From assembly GCA_021234155.1 (NCBI GenBank), contig JAJEKV010000039.1, positions 13,874,939 to 13,938,938 of the forward strand: a DNA stretch of 64,000 nucleotides, given 5' to 3'. This stretch comes from Isoetes taiwanensis. Taxonomy: Eukaryota > Streptophyta > Lycopodiopsida > Isoetales > Isoetaceae. Under the pieces are notes generated by a model. The model was not told the origin of the DNA, did no database searches, and saw only the letters and a list, made by a program, of their open reading frames with translations. The translations under genes and the position numbers were made by a program. Below are positions 1 through 12,877 of this stretch, one piece after another; within the stretch, counting starts at the first letter, position 1; every line of letters begins with the position of its first letter.

Positions 1-1980
1 ATGCAAACACGTGTACTAAGTTTATGATAGTAAAATAAGTAGTATCGTGTTTTGTACTAAGACGATAAACTATATTTTAAACTTCTATTACATGCCTCAT
101 TAACCATGAGTTGAAAAGAATGCTATCTTGTTTAAAATATGGTGCAAGCCTAAGTACAAACCAGAATGGTCCATGTCTATTTTAAATCAAATCTTTGTAC
201 ATAATATGTTACTTTAACATGAAATTCAAGATCTATGTTGCCAAGGAAGGGTGAGACCATAAAAAATATTGCCTACCATAAAAGACAGAGTTTTTGTATT
301 ATTACTTTAGCTAAACTCTAATTTTGTGTAAGGGCAACCACTTCTAAATGTAAAGAATACATGGTTATTCACCATATTTAAGTTCATAAAATTTTATTAT
401 GAATATGTAGCATAATGTCAGTGCTTCTTTTGTATTTTCAGATTTCTTTTTTTCTGTAAGGTTTCATGATTTCGGTACGATTTATTATTGGCTACTAATT
501 AGTATATTTAGAGTGCGACACAACTAATTTTGATGCCTACATCCAAATGGTTTGGGATCCATATATCACATATTTTGCTATTATATTGTATTTTTCTATT
601 TTATCACATTCCTCGCTCGCTATGCAAGGCCCGAGAACCCATTTTAGGGTTTGAGGGGTTATGGGCCTAATTTGCTTCGGTGGCTATGCTCCGTTAGTTC
701 TTGCATACCAAGTCCGTTGCCTCCTGATTTGGTCCGGCTGATGGTGGTTAATCGGCTTGACTTCGTTCATCCTTGCTTTGGTAAACAAGAATCATGGATC
801 ATTTTATAACATCATCCAATTCTTCCGTCAAGGCCAAAGCAAGATATTTGTCACGGGATCCAGGCTCCTAGATTTCGCCATCTTGGCGTTGTCGATCCAT
901 GGTGTTTACAATCTTTCGTGTGAACCGATGTCGTGAGGCCATAATAAGAGAGGTGAAGTCAAGAAAATGAAGCTGGGCAACACCCACAAGGCCATGGACC
1001 GTGATAAGCCTCGCAGATTTGGGACCATTTTGGATGCATGCACTAGATTTGTAGTCTTGCAAAAGGAAAAGCCTTCCTATGCTTACACAATTAGTGATTC
1101 AACCTCACTGATTGTATTTTATTCAAACTGATAAGGTGAGTTACCACCATACTCTCACGAATGTACCGAAGGCAATCATGACAAGGTAACCTATTCAGTA
1201 GAAGCATGCATTTCAGAGATTATATTGCAAAATGCATTAATTTCGACAAAGTCCTTGATTCGTATTGTTCTAAAGTTAAACCTCTATGAACCTGGGTACA
1301 ACATATGCCAAGGTCTTCTGAAGGTCACAGACTTTTACAAAATGCGTGGAGGAACTGCCCAACTAATCCTATCATCGCTTTGTCAAGTAAGGAACCCAAG
1401 GAGACAATTCATATTTTACCGAGATGGAGGGCGTAAGGTCTTATGCCACGTCACCTGTGGCCGTGATTGCCATGCCCCACAAACACGTAAGTCTTGTCAG
1501 TGGGACAAAGTGGATTCATTCTTGCGTTATATGCGAAACTTGATCTCGGGACATGCTTGTTGGAAATGCTCATTGACTCATATGGGAAATGAATGAGGGA
1601 TCGATCCCGAAGTGAAAAGTTTTCCTCAACGGCATCTAATTACTCAACATTTCCAGGTTTCTTCCATGACCAAATAATAAAATTATTTATATCATCCAAC
1701 CATCCCATCATAATATTATCATCGATATTGATGATACTAGAATGAATACTATCAAACCCAGATCAGAACTAACCACAAAGCCTATCACATTTCAATAGGA
1801 AGCCTTCTCATTTGCAAGTAGCTCTTCTAGCAAATCGGGACTAAAGCACAAGTCCCACCCAATTAATACTGCCATTAGTTTTACTTTACTAAATCGTTGT
1901 TCATACGAGTAGGTTAAACTTCAACCCCACCATGTAAAAACTTTAACCTATAACAAAACCAATATATTGAATTAAACACA
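1..1980. other. No supported gene; AT-rich intergenic DNA
   Basis: I see no reading frame with recognisable protein features on either strand. The longest open frames (about 120 codons near 1.2-1.6 kb) have unremarkable composition and no family motif. A slightly GC-richer patch near 610-780 carries no tRNA-like or rRNA-like structure that I can recognise. It reads as old, decayed intergenic DNA. Confidence 0.5.
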
Positions 1981-1982
1981 AT

Positions 1983-2300
1983 GTCCATTACATTACCTTT
2001 AAATTAATCCTCAAACCCCTTTGGTTTGGGGTGCATATTCACACTGGGTTACGTAGGCAATGAGAGCCTCAAAAATATATTTTACAAAATTTAATAATCA
2101 AACTTAGTATTTTGCAAAACCTAATATACAAGATACAAAAACTTGTACATGCATAATCAAACTGAGATGTCCAGATCTCTGAAAAAATATGTCAACTGAT
2201 ACCTCCTATGTCTTAGAGTAAACCCCCGCGGTGAATATGCACCCAAACCAAAGGGGTCGGGAAGGACTTTGAAAATACCGTAATGGTTTAATGTAATGGT
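1983..2300. mobile_element. MITE-like inverted-repeat element (family A, copy 1)
   Basis: The left arm around 2010-2055 contains CTTTGGTTTGGGGTGCATAT followed by TCAC. The right arm around 2230-2260 is its reverse complement (GTGAATATGCACCCAAACCA). The outer parts of both arms share TCCATTACATTA. The same arm sequence occurs twice near 47.9-48.1 kb and once inverted at 48.3 kb, so this is a dispersed family. The interior is AT-rich and has no coding potential. It is probably a non-autonomous DNA transposon of unknown superfamily. The outer ends are approximate. Confidence 0.7.
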
Positions 2301-5300
2301 TTAATTTAATTTTACCATGTTGTTACGCGAAATGATGATAAATCAAAATATGTTTTATATATGAGTTTAGTTAAACCACGTTAGTTCTATTTTTGTCCCT
2401 GATTCGTGATCGAATCTTCTTTAGTAAACGATCACAATGAATTGCGGGAACAAAAACATGATCATAGCCTGCATTGACAATCATGGCCGCCCCGCGCCAA
2501 GACTTGTTATAAGAAGGAGAAACACCAACCCTCAAACAATTTTTTGAACTAAAATGATCAATAAGATGAAACACCATTGAATCATTGTTTTGAAGAATGC
2601 AACAAAACCAACGTAATGAGGTTTGGGCAACACTGCAATATCGAACGATATCGCGAAATCAAAGAATTGAGTGAAGATTCCAAAAGTGATGGTATCTTTG
2701 TGAAATGGAAATTTCTCTTGTTAGATACCGGCTTAAGTGGTAGGGTAGTTTGATCAACGCGGATGAACCCGTATTAGTTCCAAGAATAACTCTAGGCACA
2801 AAGTCTCAATGCTGTCGTTATTATATGTCCCATCTCAGAACCAATCAACCAGACATCTGACTATTCTAGAATGGGACTTAGCATGGCTGTTTTGTATGTA
2901 TGCAAGCACAAGAGATGTCTGCTTTGGTTGGGAGTTCATGGTTTAGTCATTTTCCGCGACTTCACCTGGCCTCTTCTCTCGAAGAAGATTCATCTCTTGT
3001 CCGTCTCCCCTCTTTGTTATCGATTTTTTATCGCGCACGCTGGTGAATCTCCCCCTCCACCGGGAGGCTCATTTGTCTTGTTGTTTTGTTGGTGATAAAG
3101 GTGTACGTGTTAGCTTAGCCAGACCGCTTCTCGACTCTTTCCATTCGGTGGGGCCTGTAATGTATTTATGCCTTTACGTTTGTCCAATTTCTGTGCTTAT
3201 CACTAGGGTTTTTCCTCGAAACCAAAGGGCTGGGTTTTTTAATCCCTGCAGGATAAGCTTCTCAAGCAGTACACTAGCCCGCCTATTAGCATTGTATATT
3301 TGCCAGTCCAAATATAATTGGATTTTCCTTTATTTTTGCGGTAGTTCGCATGTGTGCGCTTACCCACTATCCACCATTGTAGAAAATCACGATGAATGGA
3401 GAAGCAAGTCTAAGCTTCAAGGGTTTGTTGGTTTGCGTAGTCCCATTCTAGAATTTTCCTTATAAAGTTTTCAGAGAGCCTCGTTTAAGAGAACGAAGCT
3501 TGAACTGGAAACAGCCAATGTTCCAAAACTAAAGCAATTAAAATTGAAGATGTAAATCTTGATATTCAATATGCAAAATTTACTTTATTTTTAAAATACT
3601 GCTATGTGCAAAGTGCTAAGAGGATCACACAAAAACAAAAATGGCCAACAAATATCCGATTTTCCATGTGTCTTAGATATTAGCAAACTTCTTTCAATAG
3701 TGAGATAGTAGCTTAAAAAGGATACCGTGGTTCGTTACGAAACCCATTTTATATTTCGAATAATAATTTGCCATTATTCCCGGAAACAGCAAACCTGGGA
3801 ACAATATCAAACTTTTTTCAGACTTTGAATACTGTAATTTGAATAGCTAAGGAAATTTTTTTCGTACGTCCTTGCGATTTTTTTTTGTTCCAATTATTTG
3901 AATGGCCTTGGGTTATTTTATTTGTTTTTTTTTTTTGTAGGGATAAGGTGAACATGGTTCAAACAATGGGATTTTGCTTCATTTTGTGACAAGTGACACC
4001 TTAACCATGGTTTAAAAAGAATGTGGGAAATGTATTTTGAATATACTTTGTATTCTAGAATATGTTTTTTTTTTTTTTTTAGCACCAAATTTCAACCAAG
4101 CAACCCTCCTTGCAACTGTGAAAGCCATCCAATTTATGTCGCCCACCAGGCAATAGGCTATCACCATCAGACTTCATTTTGGCAAAGATCTAGACTTTCA
4201 AAAAATTAGAAAAGGGCTAAAAATACATGAATGTAATGGGTGCCGATTCCAGCCGCTCTCTTCCCCCAACTTTCTCCCATCCGTCTCCTTACCTTCAGTT
4301 TTTTTCCTTCTATGTGCTGAGTGGGCTCGTTTCTTGGCTCTTGTTTTTGCTTTTACATTTAATGTTTCCTCTGCATGTACTTTTCAGCCCATCTATCTGG
4401 CTCTTCTAAGATGAAACGACCAAGTAAGATGTTATTTTTGTTTCCTTCGCTTTTTTCTACAAAGCACAACATTTAAAAGACATTTCAAGTAATCTCTCGC
4501 CCCTTCGTTGAAGGCAAAACTTCTAGCTTCATACTCACCGTGAATCATCCTTGATAGTTCCTAAGATGCCTCTTCTCCGCCTCCCGAGCCAAGGTATTCA
4601 TATTTCGTTATTTTCCTTTGTTTTTCTAATTTAAGTCGCTGTCTTATAGTACATCGAAGCATTTATTCCGTGATATGCATGCCATTGTATCTAAATTCGT
4701 GTTCTTTAAATCATGCCGCCCTCCGTAAACAAGTTCTGCCCAATCTTTGCCAAAGTTCTGACTAATCTTTTTTGGGCGAGATCTTGAATCTTATTGCATT
4801 TTAGCCCCGCAGTAATCTTCCTCGTCACCGCTTTGGGGTTTGCTTCCTTTTTCTTAGATGGATGATGCCTATTTTGGTCAGTTTTTTTTTCCTTTTTGGA
4901 TTAAGGTTAAACCAATTTTTCTATGAGGGATGTCTATTTCTCCTTTTCCCTTTTTCGTCTTGATGCGCCTTAAGTTTAATTTTTTATAGCATTTTCACGG
5001 GCAATAAAAGGTGTTCTTAACTAAGCCTCCGCCATTGTGAAAGAGAGAAGCTGCTATCCTTGAAGGTAAGTTCTGCTTTCTATACTTTACAAAGAATTGA
5101 GGTAATACACATATATGCATTTTTATTAATTTTACCGCCAAGTTTTAACCTTCTATGTGCCTCATTTTGTTTATTTTAATTAGTTGAGAGATACATCAAA
5201 CGAAAGCCAATGTATGCAAGACTGATCAATATTTAACCACAGAAGAAAATATCTCCCATCAAGATGTGTTACCGGTGCCAGACAAATTGCGGAAAAACAT

Positions 5301-5416
5301 GATAGCAATGTAGTAGTAACATATGATTCGAGATACCAAAGAAACCTGAGGCGTCCATCCAAACAACGTAGCTAACATTTTGCATCGTCTCTATTCGACA
5401 CACTCATGGTCGATCT
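2301..5416. other. No supported gene
   Basis: This stretch is AT-rich and has several pyrimidine runs. A 140-codon open frame at 3043-3465 has no recognisable motif and mixed composition, so I treat it as chance. Parts of 4.2-5.1 kb alternate T-rich and ordinary sequence, as plant introns or UTRs do, but no convincing exon-intron chain can be followed. Confidence 0.4.
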
Positions 5417-5608
5417 ATGATTCTTTATGCCATGCACGTGCCTAAAGTTGTTGTACATCGTGAAACACCTTATGTTTATATCGACCATCATTTCATTCTC
5501 ATGGAAATGGCAATATCTCTTGTCTGCTTTGGTAGAAGAGAGAATGTTATAGCTCAATTTACACATACAAATTTCATAGCAGATGAAATACACAATATAT
5601 ACAAGTAA
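5417..5608 (+). pseudogene. Possible Ty1/copia RNase H C-terminal fragment
   Basis: The translated frame contains a segment resembling the end of copia polyproteins: a His-rich stretch YVYIDHHFI, like the xHIEVDxHFIREK block after RNase H. It is followed at the expected distance by THTNFIADEIHN, like the HTxxQLADIFTK block. Only these two short similarities support the call. The rest of a copia element is not visible on either side, so this would be an isolated relic. A chance open frame is the alternative. Confidence 0.35.
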
Positions 5609-5908
5609 GTTTAGCAGACTTTGTGTTCCCATGCTATATTGATTTAGAGATTCAAGTATTTCACCATAATTTTGATAGTACATGCCTATTCTTCCCACAT
5701 GATTTAGTCTATTTCTTGAATTTTGTTCCTGGTTTAAATTTATGTTCTTCCTTTACCGCCTCGGCTACCGCTCCCCGTGATTGGACCGGTCCACTTGTGG
5801 ATGCGCTTATTTTGTTCGAGGTATGGGTAAAAGTTTCAGATCAGATCATCCATGAGGATATCCCAAGACACCGCCACATGCATTATCAAAGCCGAGGATC
5901 CGGGTAGA

Positions 5909-8900
5909 CGCCAAAGTACCCTTCCTCACATGACGGCAAAATAACCATGCGATAATGATGAGCAGTTGGCAAGATATACCGATGAGTAAGAGCCTAACCG
6001 CCAACACACGAAGAAAGGATATTTCGCTTGGTATTAGGCACTGCCGACGTGATTTCAAGATCTACCTGATGCATAGTGGTTTAATATGAATAGGTCAGGT
6101 TTCAAAGAAAAATGGACATGGACTCCGGCCTGATTTGTTTATTTATCCACCACCGGAAGGTGGTCTTGATCGTGCAAAGTAGCAAAGATGGTGGAAAGGC
6201 CTTACATCGCGAGTAGCAGTGGAAACATACTTCATCGGCTAAAAGAAATGCAACTTCATAGCCATAACAGAAATCGCCAGTGCATGTAACGTTGCATGCA
6301 TTGCATGTTTGTTATCATTTGCAATTTTGTAATACAGAGGGTGACCTGCACGTACTATGTAATGATAGCATTTATAATTACAATATAGCATCCGCCAGCC
6401 TAACGCAGTAAGTCTCAAAGGGCATAACATCCTGTGACATAGACTTTGCACTCAGATGTTGTTCGAATTCCGTGACATTCTAGTTTGAAATGCGCACTTT
6501 TAAATTATGATATTCCTTGCATTTTCTCTCAGAGACCCCATCTCTCGATACAAGCAAAAACCAAGCTGCGGTAACCTCCTGTAATTTTTAGGGCTACCAC
6601 TTAGGCACCACATGTCACCAACTAATGGCAATACTATCACTATTAGATCTTCATTTGCAAGATCTAGGACCATGAAAATTAGAATTTCACATTAGAATCT
6701 TGCATTTTTATCGAATGTATTTGAGTTACAACATGTAGATATGTTTGTTTGGGGATAAGTGCAAAGTTGTCGTCAGGAGATACTAGTTGCAATTTAGTTA
6801 GCATCCATAAAATTGAGTTCCTCCTTTGGTGATATATGTTCGAAGTGCCCAAATTCCAGACGTGGAAATCATTCATGCCTCCTCAACTCCTCTAATAGTC
6901 AAAAACAAACGTTGTCCATAATAACCACAAGAGTTCACAAATGTCTCAATCTATAAAAACCATACAAATTGTTGATTTCTTAAATGTGCCAAAAATATAA
7001 ATTTGTAAGAGAACTTCAAGAAAATATATGTTGCTACTTTGCTAACAATTAAAAGTCTTGACAAAATTGTTCATTTAAAGAATCAGACAATGATACATCA
7101 TGGTTTATTGTAATTTCAATGTATCATTAAGGACATAATTAAGTAATCATCAACATGCAGAAAAACAAACCAAAAATACCACCACAGAGGGCTAACCAAG
7201 ACCTGGCCTTTCAAAACTAGGAACACTGGTACTCTAAAAATGCAGGGGCATCATCTAGTATCTAATTTATATCACTTTTGACCTAATTTGGCTTGAAATG
7301 GTACAAAAAATATGTACCATCGAAAGCCCCACCAGCCTACAAATTCTTTCCTCAAATTCCTAAGTTAATACCACCTCAAGAAATCGAGATAAATATACCA
7401 TTGAATTTTTCTCATCTACTTGGCCACGAAAATTAGAAAAGCCCAAAATTGAGAACGGACAGTATAACGCCGATCCCCCGCCTCATACTTCTTCATCGAT
7501 CTCGTCATTACAATGAGAAGCTGGGCACCCCATTGTCCATCTTCTTGTTTCCTAATTTCTTCAGGGTTCGTGATGTCATGATTTACATCACCTAGTTTTG
7601 TTGTCGCTTTCGTGAGTATACGCTTCATTTCCTCGGAATGCAGCCTTCGGTGGTTAAAAGTCTGCAAAGGGCCGCTTCTTTCAATCCACGCTTGCCGCAT
7701 GCTCTATCTCAGATTGAGGGTTGTTGTGCTAAAATCATGCTTTCACAAAGCTCATTCTCGGGCTTACGAGTAGAAGAAATCGTGTTTCTGGTAAGAAACT
7801 GAAGCCTCCTATGAGATCGATTGCAGCTTACTGTCACCGATCGGGTTCTATTTGTGCTTGGAAAACTTGCAAGTGCTCTATTCAAGTTCTCAAGGAGGAC
7901 ACGCTTAAGATATCAATATTTGCCGGAGGCAAGTACCAAGGATCTCGTGAAGACACGCTTTTAAGATAAACTGTTTTAATTAGACTTATGAAAAAATATC
8001 AAATGAAATTGAGATGCCCTGCTGATCAATTAAACAGTAACTATGTTGTGTCAAGAAGCTATCTTTACGGTGTATGTATGTGGATTTTCGTAATTTATTT
8101 AATGATAAAAAAGGAATTACTTACATAATTTAGGATGTGAACCATTGGAAACTAAGGAAATATTTGTTACACAGATAAAGGCCTCAAGTAAGTTAGCTCG
8201 CAATTTTCACATCTATGTTCTAATGCTAATCGTCCATGATCTAGATTATCAATCATCTGCCTAGTCCCTTTCAAATTTAGCTCTATGCTAGTAGCTAGTG
8301 ACATCACAACACGAAGCCCTCCTCAAGAGTTGAAATTTCCTCAAGAAGCCTAATCAAGACCGGTCTCAAGAATTGCGTAATCCAGGAGTAAATTGTAATA
8401 CCCATACCTCTTGTTCGCATGCCTAGGTTAACACCGGCGATTCATTTACCCAATGGCCAAGTTATTACTTGTAATATTCCATTTGTACCAAGCGAGTGTG
8501 GTTACATGTAGTGTCACGTGGCTTGTTATTGTAGACTATAATACCTATGGTCCCTGCTATGGTGATTCCGACCTTTAAAAAGGATCTCTTTGTATTCCTT
8601 GCTCAAATTTTGAAAAGGTCCCTCATTTATCAGTATATTCTTCGCCCATTGGTATGTTTGATTCTTTCATGCCTTTAATTAGAATATACCTCTTTTATCC
8701 TGGACCACAAGAGGGAATCACCTACTATCAATCTTCTATGTTTATTCCTTTTCTTATGTAATATGCGTGAAAACTCTTCAATAGTTTCTACCCATCCAAT
8801 TTGTGTATTTGGCCTCTAACCAAAGTGGCGTAACGTTTAGCTTTGCCTTTCAATTTCCATGCTTGGGTAAGTCGAACAATTTTGCACCACAAATGTTGCT

Positions 8901-9354
8901 TAGGTAATGTATACAGTAGATGAGAAAAATAGAACTATCGGCCACATTTGATCGCTATAAATATTTTAGTTATTCCACAATTTTCAGCCATTCTGCAGAT
9001 TTAAAATGTTGATACTTATCATTACATAATTTTCATTATTCTCAAGATTCAAAAGTTGATACCCTCAGAAAATTCAATGATTTTATTTCTAGACCTGGAA
9101 GGTAACATTAGAAATAGTTGCAATGGAAGTCACAACCTCATAGTAGCCCCAAAAGGAAGATTCGTAGCCTATTTCTAGCTAATCTCAAATTTATATTTTG
9201 GTTAGCAAAAGAATATTGCATTCCATTTCACCCCTGATACAGCTAATAGGATGATAAAATTTTAAAGCCCTTTCCGATTCAGTTTTTCATTATTTGTCCT
9301 ATAAGGTTTATGGTCTAGATACAAATAAAAATTTGAAGCTTACTTCGACATATT
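5909..9354. other. No supported gene
   Basis: AT-rich sequence with only short open frames and no recognisable protein, RNA gene or repeat array. The minus-strand frame at 7416-7700 (94 codons) shows no family motif. Confidence 0.45.
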
Positions 9355-9526
9355 TTGTCTATATGGTCCTGTAACAATGGACAAATGAAATATATTCACT
9401 ATACCCAAGACGGAATCACAGATCATCACCCCAAATTATATGCAAGTTTAAAAGGAGTGCCCCATCCGCCGCATATGTCATTATCGACCGCGTATGAGCA
9501 CATAAGCAAGGAGCAGCGATCAAATC

Positions 9527-9850
9527 TTGTATTTCCATCTTTTGTCGCTTCACTTTATCGCTCCCCGAACCGAGTTCAAGGACCAAGCGTTCGCCCAAGC
9601 GAACCCCTCGGCACCCGCTCGGGCGACCCGAGACTCCGCTCACGACGATGACGCCACGGGCGAGGGGTGGCGGAGTTTCTACCTGTCCACCAACAACCCG
9701 AACCAAGAAGGTGGTGCTCGCGAAAGGAAGGCAAGGAAAGCCAACGAGGCGGGGTTTCGTCGTTCGCTTAAGCGAACCCAAAGTGCGAGCGATCAGACGG
9801 ATTCGTGACGCTGGTTGGTGGCGCCAAGACGTAAAAGAATCTACCTCGCT
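9527..9850. other. GC-rich island of unknown origin
   Basis: A patch of about 300 bp is much richer in G+C than the DNA around it. It contains repeated and partly inverted AAGCGAACCC-like motifs: AGCGTTCGCCCAAGCGAACC near 9585, and again GCTTAAGCGAACCC near 9768. Several overlapping frames are open on both strands, as expected from GC-rich DNA with few stop codons. None looks like a known protein. It may be a fragment of a GC-rich transposon. Confidence 0.35.
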
Positions 9851-9959
9851 TCCTTGCATAATTTATTTCTGCTCTATTCTTCTGCAACATTCCCGTCGAG
9901 CATCTCGGCAGATCCCGAGCCAATTTTTGTCTGAATGTGGCATATAAGACTGTCACGGT

Positions 9960-11200
9960 GTTCCACACGAGTAACCACCACTTTCTTGCTCTAACTAAAT
10001 CATTTTTTTTTTTAATGATCCGTCTGCTTTTACGCTTTGATCCTTAAGATTTTACTATGATTTAGCATTTTTGATCCGCAGTCATTACGACACCCATCAG
10101 CCCCCAAATCGACAATTAGCACCAATAAATGCTTTGTCTACCAACAATTTAGACGAGCTTCTTCTTTTCACATGGTAAATCCTATGAACAAAGTTCCAAT
10201 TCATGCCAGTCTTACCATCTACCGAGATTTGTCCATTTTTTAATTTAAAATGCCAGAATCTGGATTCAAGAACGTAAAATCAAAAGAAGGAGTTTCAGGA
10301 ACGACCAGTTCGATTCTACCAGCAAGAACTCGACGACTGGCCAGTTTATGGATCAACCTGGATCGTTTTTCTATTATCCATCCAATCTGGCTTTTCCACG
10401 AGCAAATGAGGATATGGAGGAATTACGATTTATAATCGAAAGGCACTAAATTTTCTACAATACTCCCAAGAGCCCGACCACGATTCTGGTCGGAGATTAG
10501 TACACGAAGATCACATCAGAAGAATTTCTCAAGAACAAGGTTCTCAAACCATGTTTTTTACAGGTTCTCTGACCCACTTGCAGCCTGAGATTTCAATCTT
10601 GGGAGCCTGCCTGTTAAACCTGTGGCCCTGCACCAGACCAAGGCCAGACCTGCCCCGCTCACGCCAATCGGGTTCGTGACTCTGGCTTACTCGGTTCGGG
10701 TCAGCTAACCCAGGCAGTGCCCTCACATAATCTGTCTGCCTCGGCGAATCCCTGTCTGCTTAAGGGACTCTCCTGGGTCTGCTTACCCTACCGCTCCCGA
10801 ACTCAATTTCTGGAGCCGATCAAGCACCGATCTTTTGCTGTGTCCTTGGCACGACCATAAAACCAAGAGCCTGTGGGCGTGCCACCACAAGAAACCAACA
10901 AAACACATTATCTAACTAATTTACTAACTTACACCATATCTAAAAAATTTGCAAATGCTTCATGTTGTGCAAAAAATACTAAAATCATAAACTTATGTCC
11001 ACTTTTCAACATTACCATATTGTATTGTCATCTTCTCAGATATTGCATTACAAGTTGTACTTCCTAATACAACAGTATCCGAATGATTTACAATGTTTGT
11101 ATTTGTTCTATGAATGCGGCTGTCTTACTTTTTCTCTTACCTCAAGTTTGATTTCCATATTTGATGAACGATGTGGATGAAGTTAAAAGCCCCTTTAAAG
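9960..11200. other. No supported gene
   Basis: I see no coding region or structured RNA. The part at 10.55-10.87 kb is moderately GC-rich, the rest AT-rich. Confidence 0.4.
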
Positions 11201-11905
11201 ATGTTTATACTTAAAAGACATCATTGTGGAAGATGAACTTACCGGGCAAGGTTCTCGCTTTTAAGGAGCAAAGGCATCTATTACATGCAATAAAGCAACA
11301 AGTCAAGTGTCTGATTCTCAAGGATGCCCAGACATGAACAAGGAAAGAAGCAATTAAGAAGCCCTTATAGTGTAGTTCTAGCAAAAAGAGCAATGGAAAA
11401 TGAAGCTCAAGAACATGGAGCAATGCTTCACTTTATGTTTCTATTTGCTGTGAACATGGAGCAACAATATTGGGCTAATCTTTGACTTAAAACCAAAATG
11501 AATTGTTCATAATAACTAATTCAATTTAAATGCAAATTAAGTTTCAATTCTCCTTTTAAGCTACATTTATAGACCCTTTGATTATAAATAGAAACTTGCT
11601 GTTTGTAAATGATTAATTGTCAATATACTTTCAAACCTCTCGAAAGTCTATAGATGAATAAAAGGTGAAGACAAGCAATCCGGCAAGGATTGGAAGAATA
11701 TTCTGATGATATGACAAGTTACACCTAGTAACTTGTCTAATTTTATCTTATCAATGTCTCTTGAAGTTTTTGAGAAGAACAACACTGCGTTGTGATAACC
11801 ATTGCTCGACTACCAAGAGGCAATATCAGATACCACAAAGACATTATTCCCCGAATATAATAAATAATCATTACTTGTTAAATGGGCGACCGTTAGTTAC
11901 TAGTA
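11201..11905 (-). other. Probable 3' flank, possibly LTR, of the minus-strand copia element
   Basis: This lies directly downstream, on the minus strand, of the copia polyprotein end near 11.9 kb. It contains a TATA-like TATAAATG on the minus strand near 11,570, as LTR promoters do. No matching second LTR was found near 18 kb, so the LTR identity and its ends are inferred from position only. Confidence 0.3.
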
Positions 11906-12877
11906 AATAAATCCAGATCTGGTAGAATGTAGGACATCAAGCATACCATTATCAATTTGTTCCTTATAAAACAGTTTAATGTCAAGATGCTTAATCAGAA
12001 CGCCATTGATAATCCTGACATGTAACATCGCATCACCGCTATCACAAAATAGAAGCAAGTCACACCTGTGATCTTCAGACAGATGGACAATCCACATCAA
12101 CTTCCGAATCAGGAGAAACGCGTTTAAGCTCCGCCTATTGTACTTAAACTTTACACTTGTTTCTCGACTCTTCCAAGTATGAGATTATTCAGCAGCAAAA
12201 CACCTCGTAAGACTTTTCCTCGATGTAATATCTCGAAGATGCCATATCTCAATCGGGAAACAAATGAAGCCTTTGACCAAAGGACCTTCATAGAAAATCC
12301 CTTCCGCTTTTTGTATCCCCCAAGATAATGCAAGACTCTTGAGCAAAGAACCCAAGGTGGTTTCTTTGGATTATGACAATCAGATAAAACTCCTAACGTA
12401 GATTATGTCAAGTCGAGTATGAGTAGATATAATAATGACTCCCACTAACCTGGGTTGATACAAAGTAGCATCCAGATCTTCCTGCGGCAGCCAATTGTGA
12501 GCTTTTGGCCCGGGTTCATATTGACAATGCGTGATGCATGGCCTCATTATATAAACTCGTAAGCAGTAACTCAAATGTACTTTCCGTTGAGTAAGATGTA
12601 CCATCTACGCTTGCCATACACTTCAATCCCTTAAACAATAATGCATAAGCTTCGCATCTCAGAAGCTCGGTTATGCTTTAAGCCAACTCTTCGTTTGTCA
12701 ATAAGTCGAATGGCATCGCCATACCAATAATATCATCCATACAATAAATCATACTTATTCTCTCGCTAACAGAGGTTTGACTGGCCCCGATCACGATATC
12801 CCATTTCAAGAAGAAAAGCATTAATTTTCCGTGCCAACATCGTGGAAGCCATTCTTAAACCATGTAGACTTTTCTTG
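11906..12877 (-). pseudogene. Ty1/copia reverse transcriptase (C-terminal part) and RNase H remnant
   Basis: Read on the minus strand, this part carries decayed copia RT and RNase H. RT shows a KSLHGL-like block and KINAFLLEMGY. The end shows HLDIKL, KEQIDNGMLDV and a short tail. The same blocks occur in the plus-strand copia at 20.2-21.3 kb (RLKKSLYGLRQAP, KINAFLLEMGY, KKRKGFS or KRKGFS, LDIKL), so the two belong to one family. There are many frameshifts and stops. The upstream half of this element continues at 16,295 after an inserted LINE. It is inactive. Confidence 0.8.
12872..12877. repeat. Target-site duplication TTCTTG, left copy
   Basis: The copia RT sequence reaches TTCTTG here and resumes with TTCTTG at 16,295-16,300. 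In the uninterrupted plus-strand relative (near 20,266-20,280) the same motif is present once. This marks a 6-bp duplication at the ends of the inserted LINE. Confidence 0.7.

Noticed and set aside
3043-3465. 140-codon plus-strand frame
   Set aside because: No domain, mixed composition, no promoter or splice context. Likely chance.
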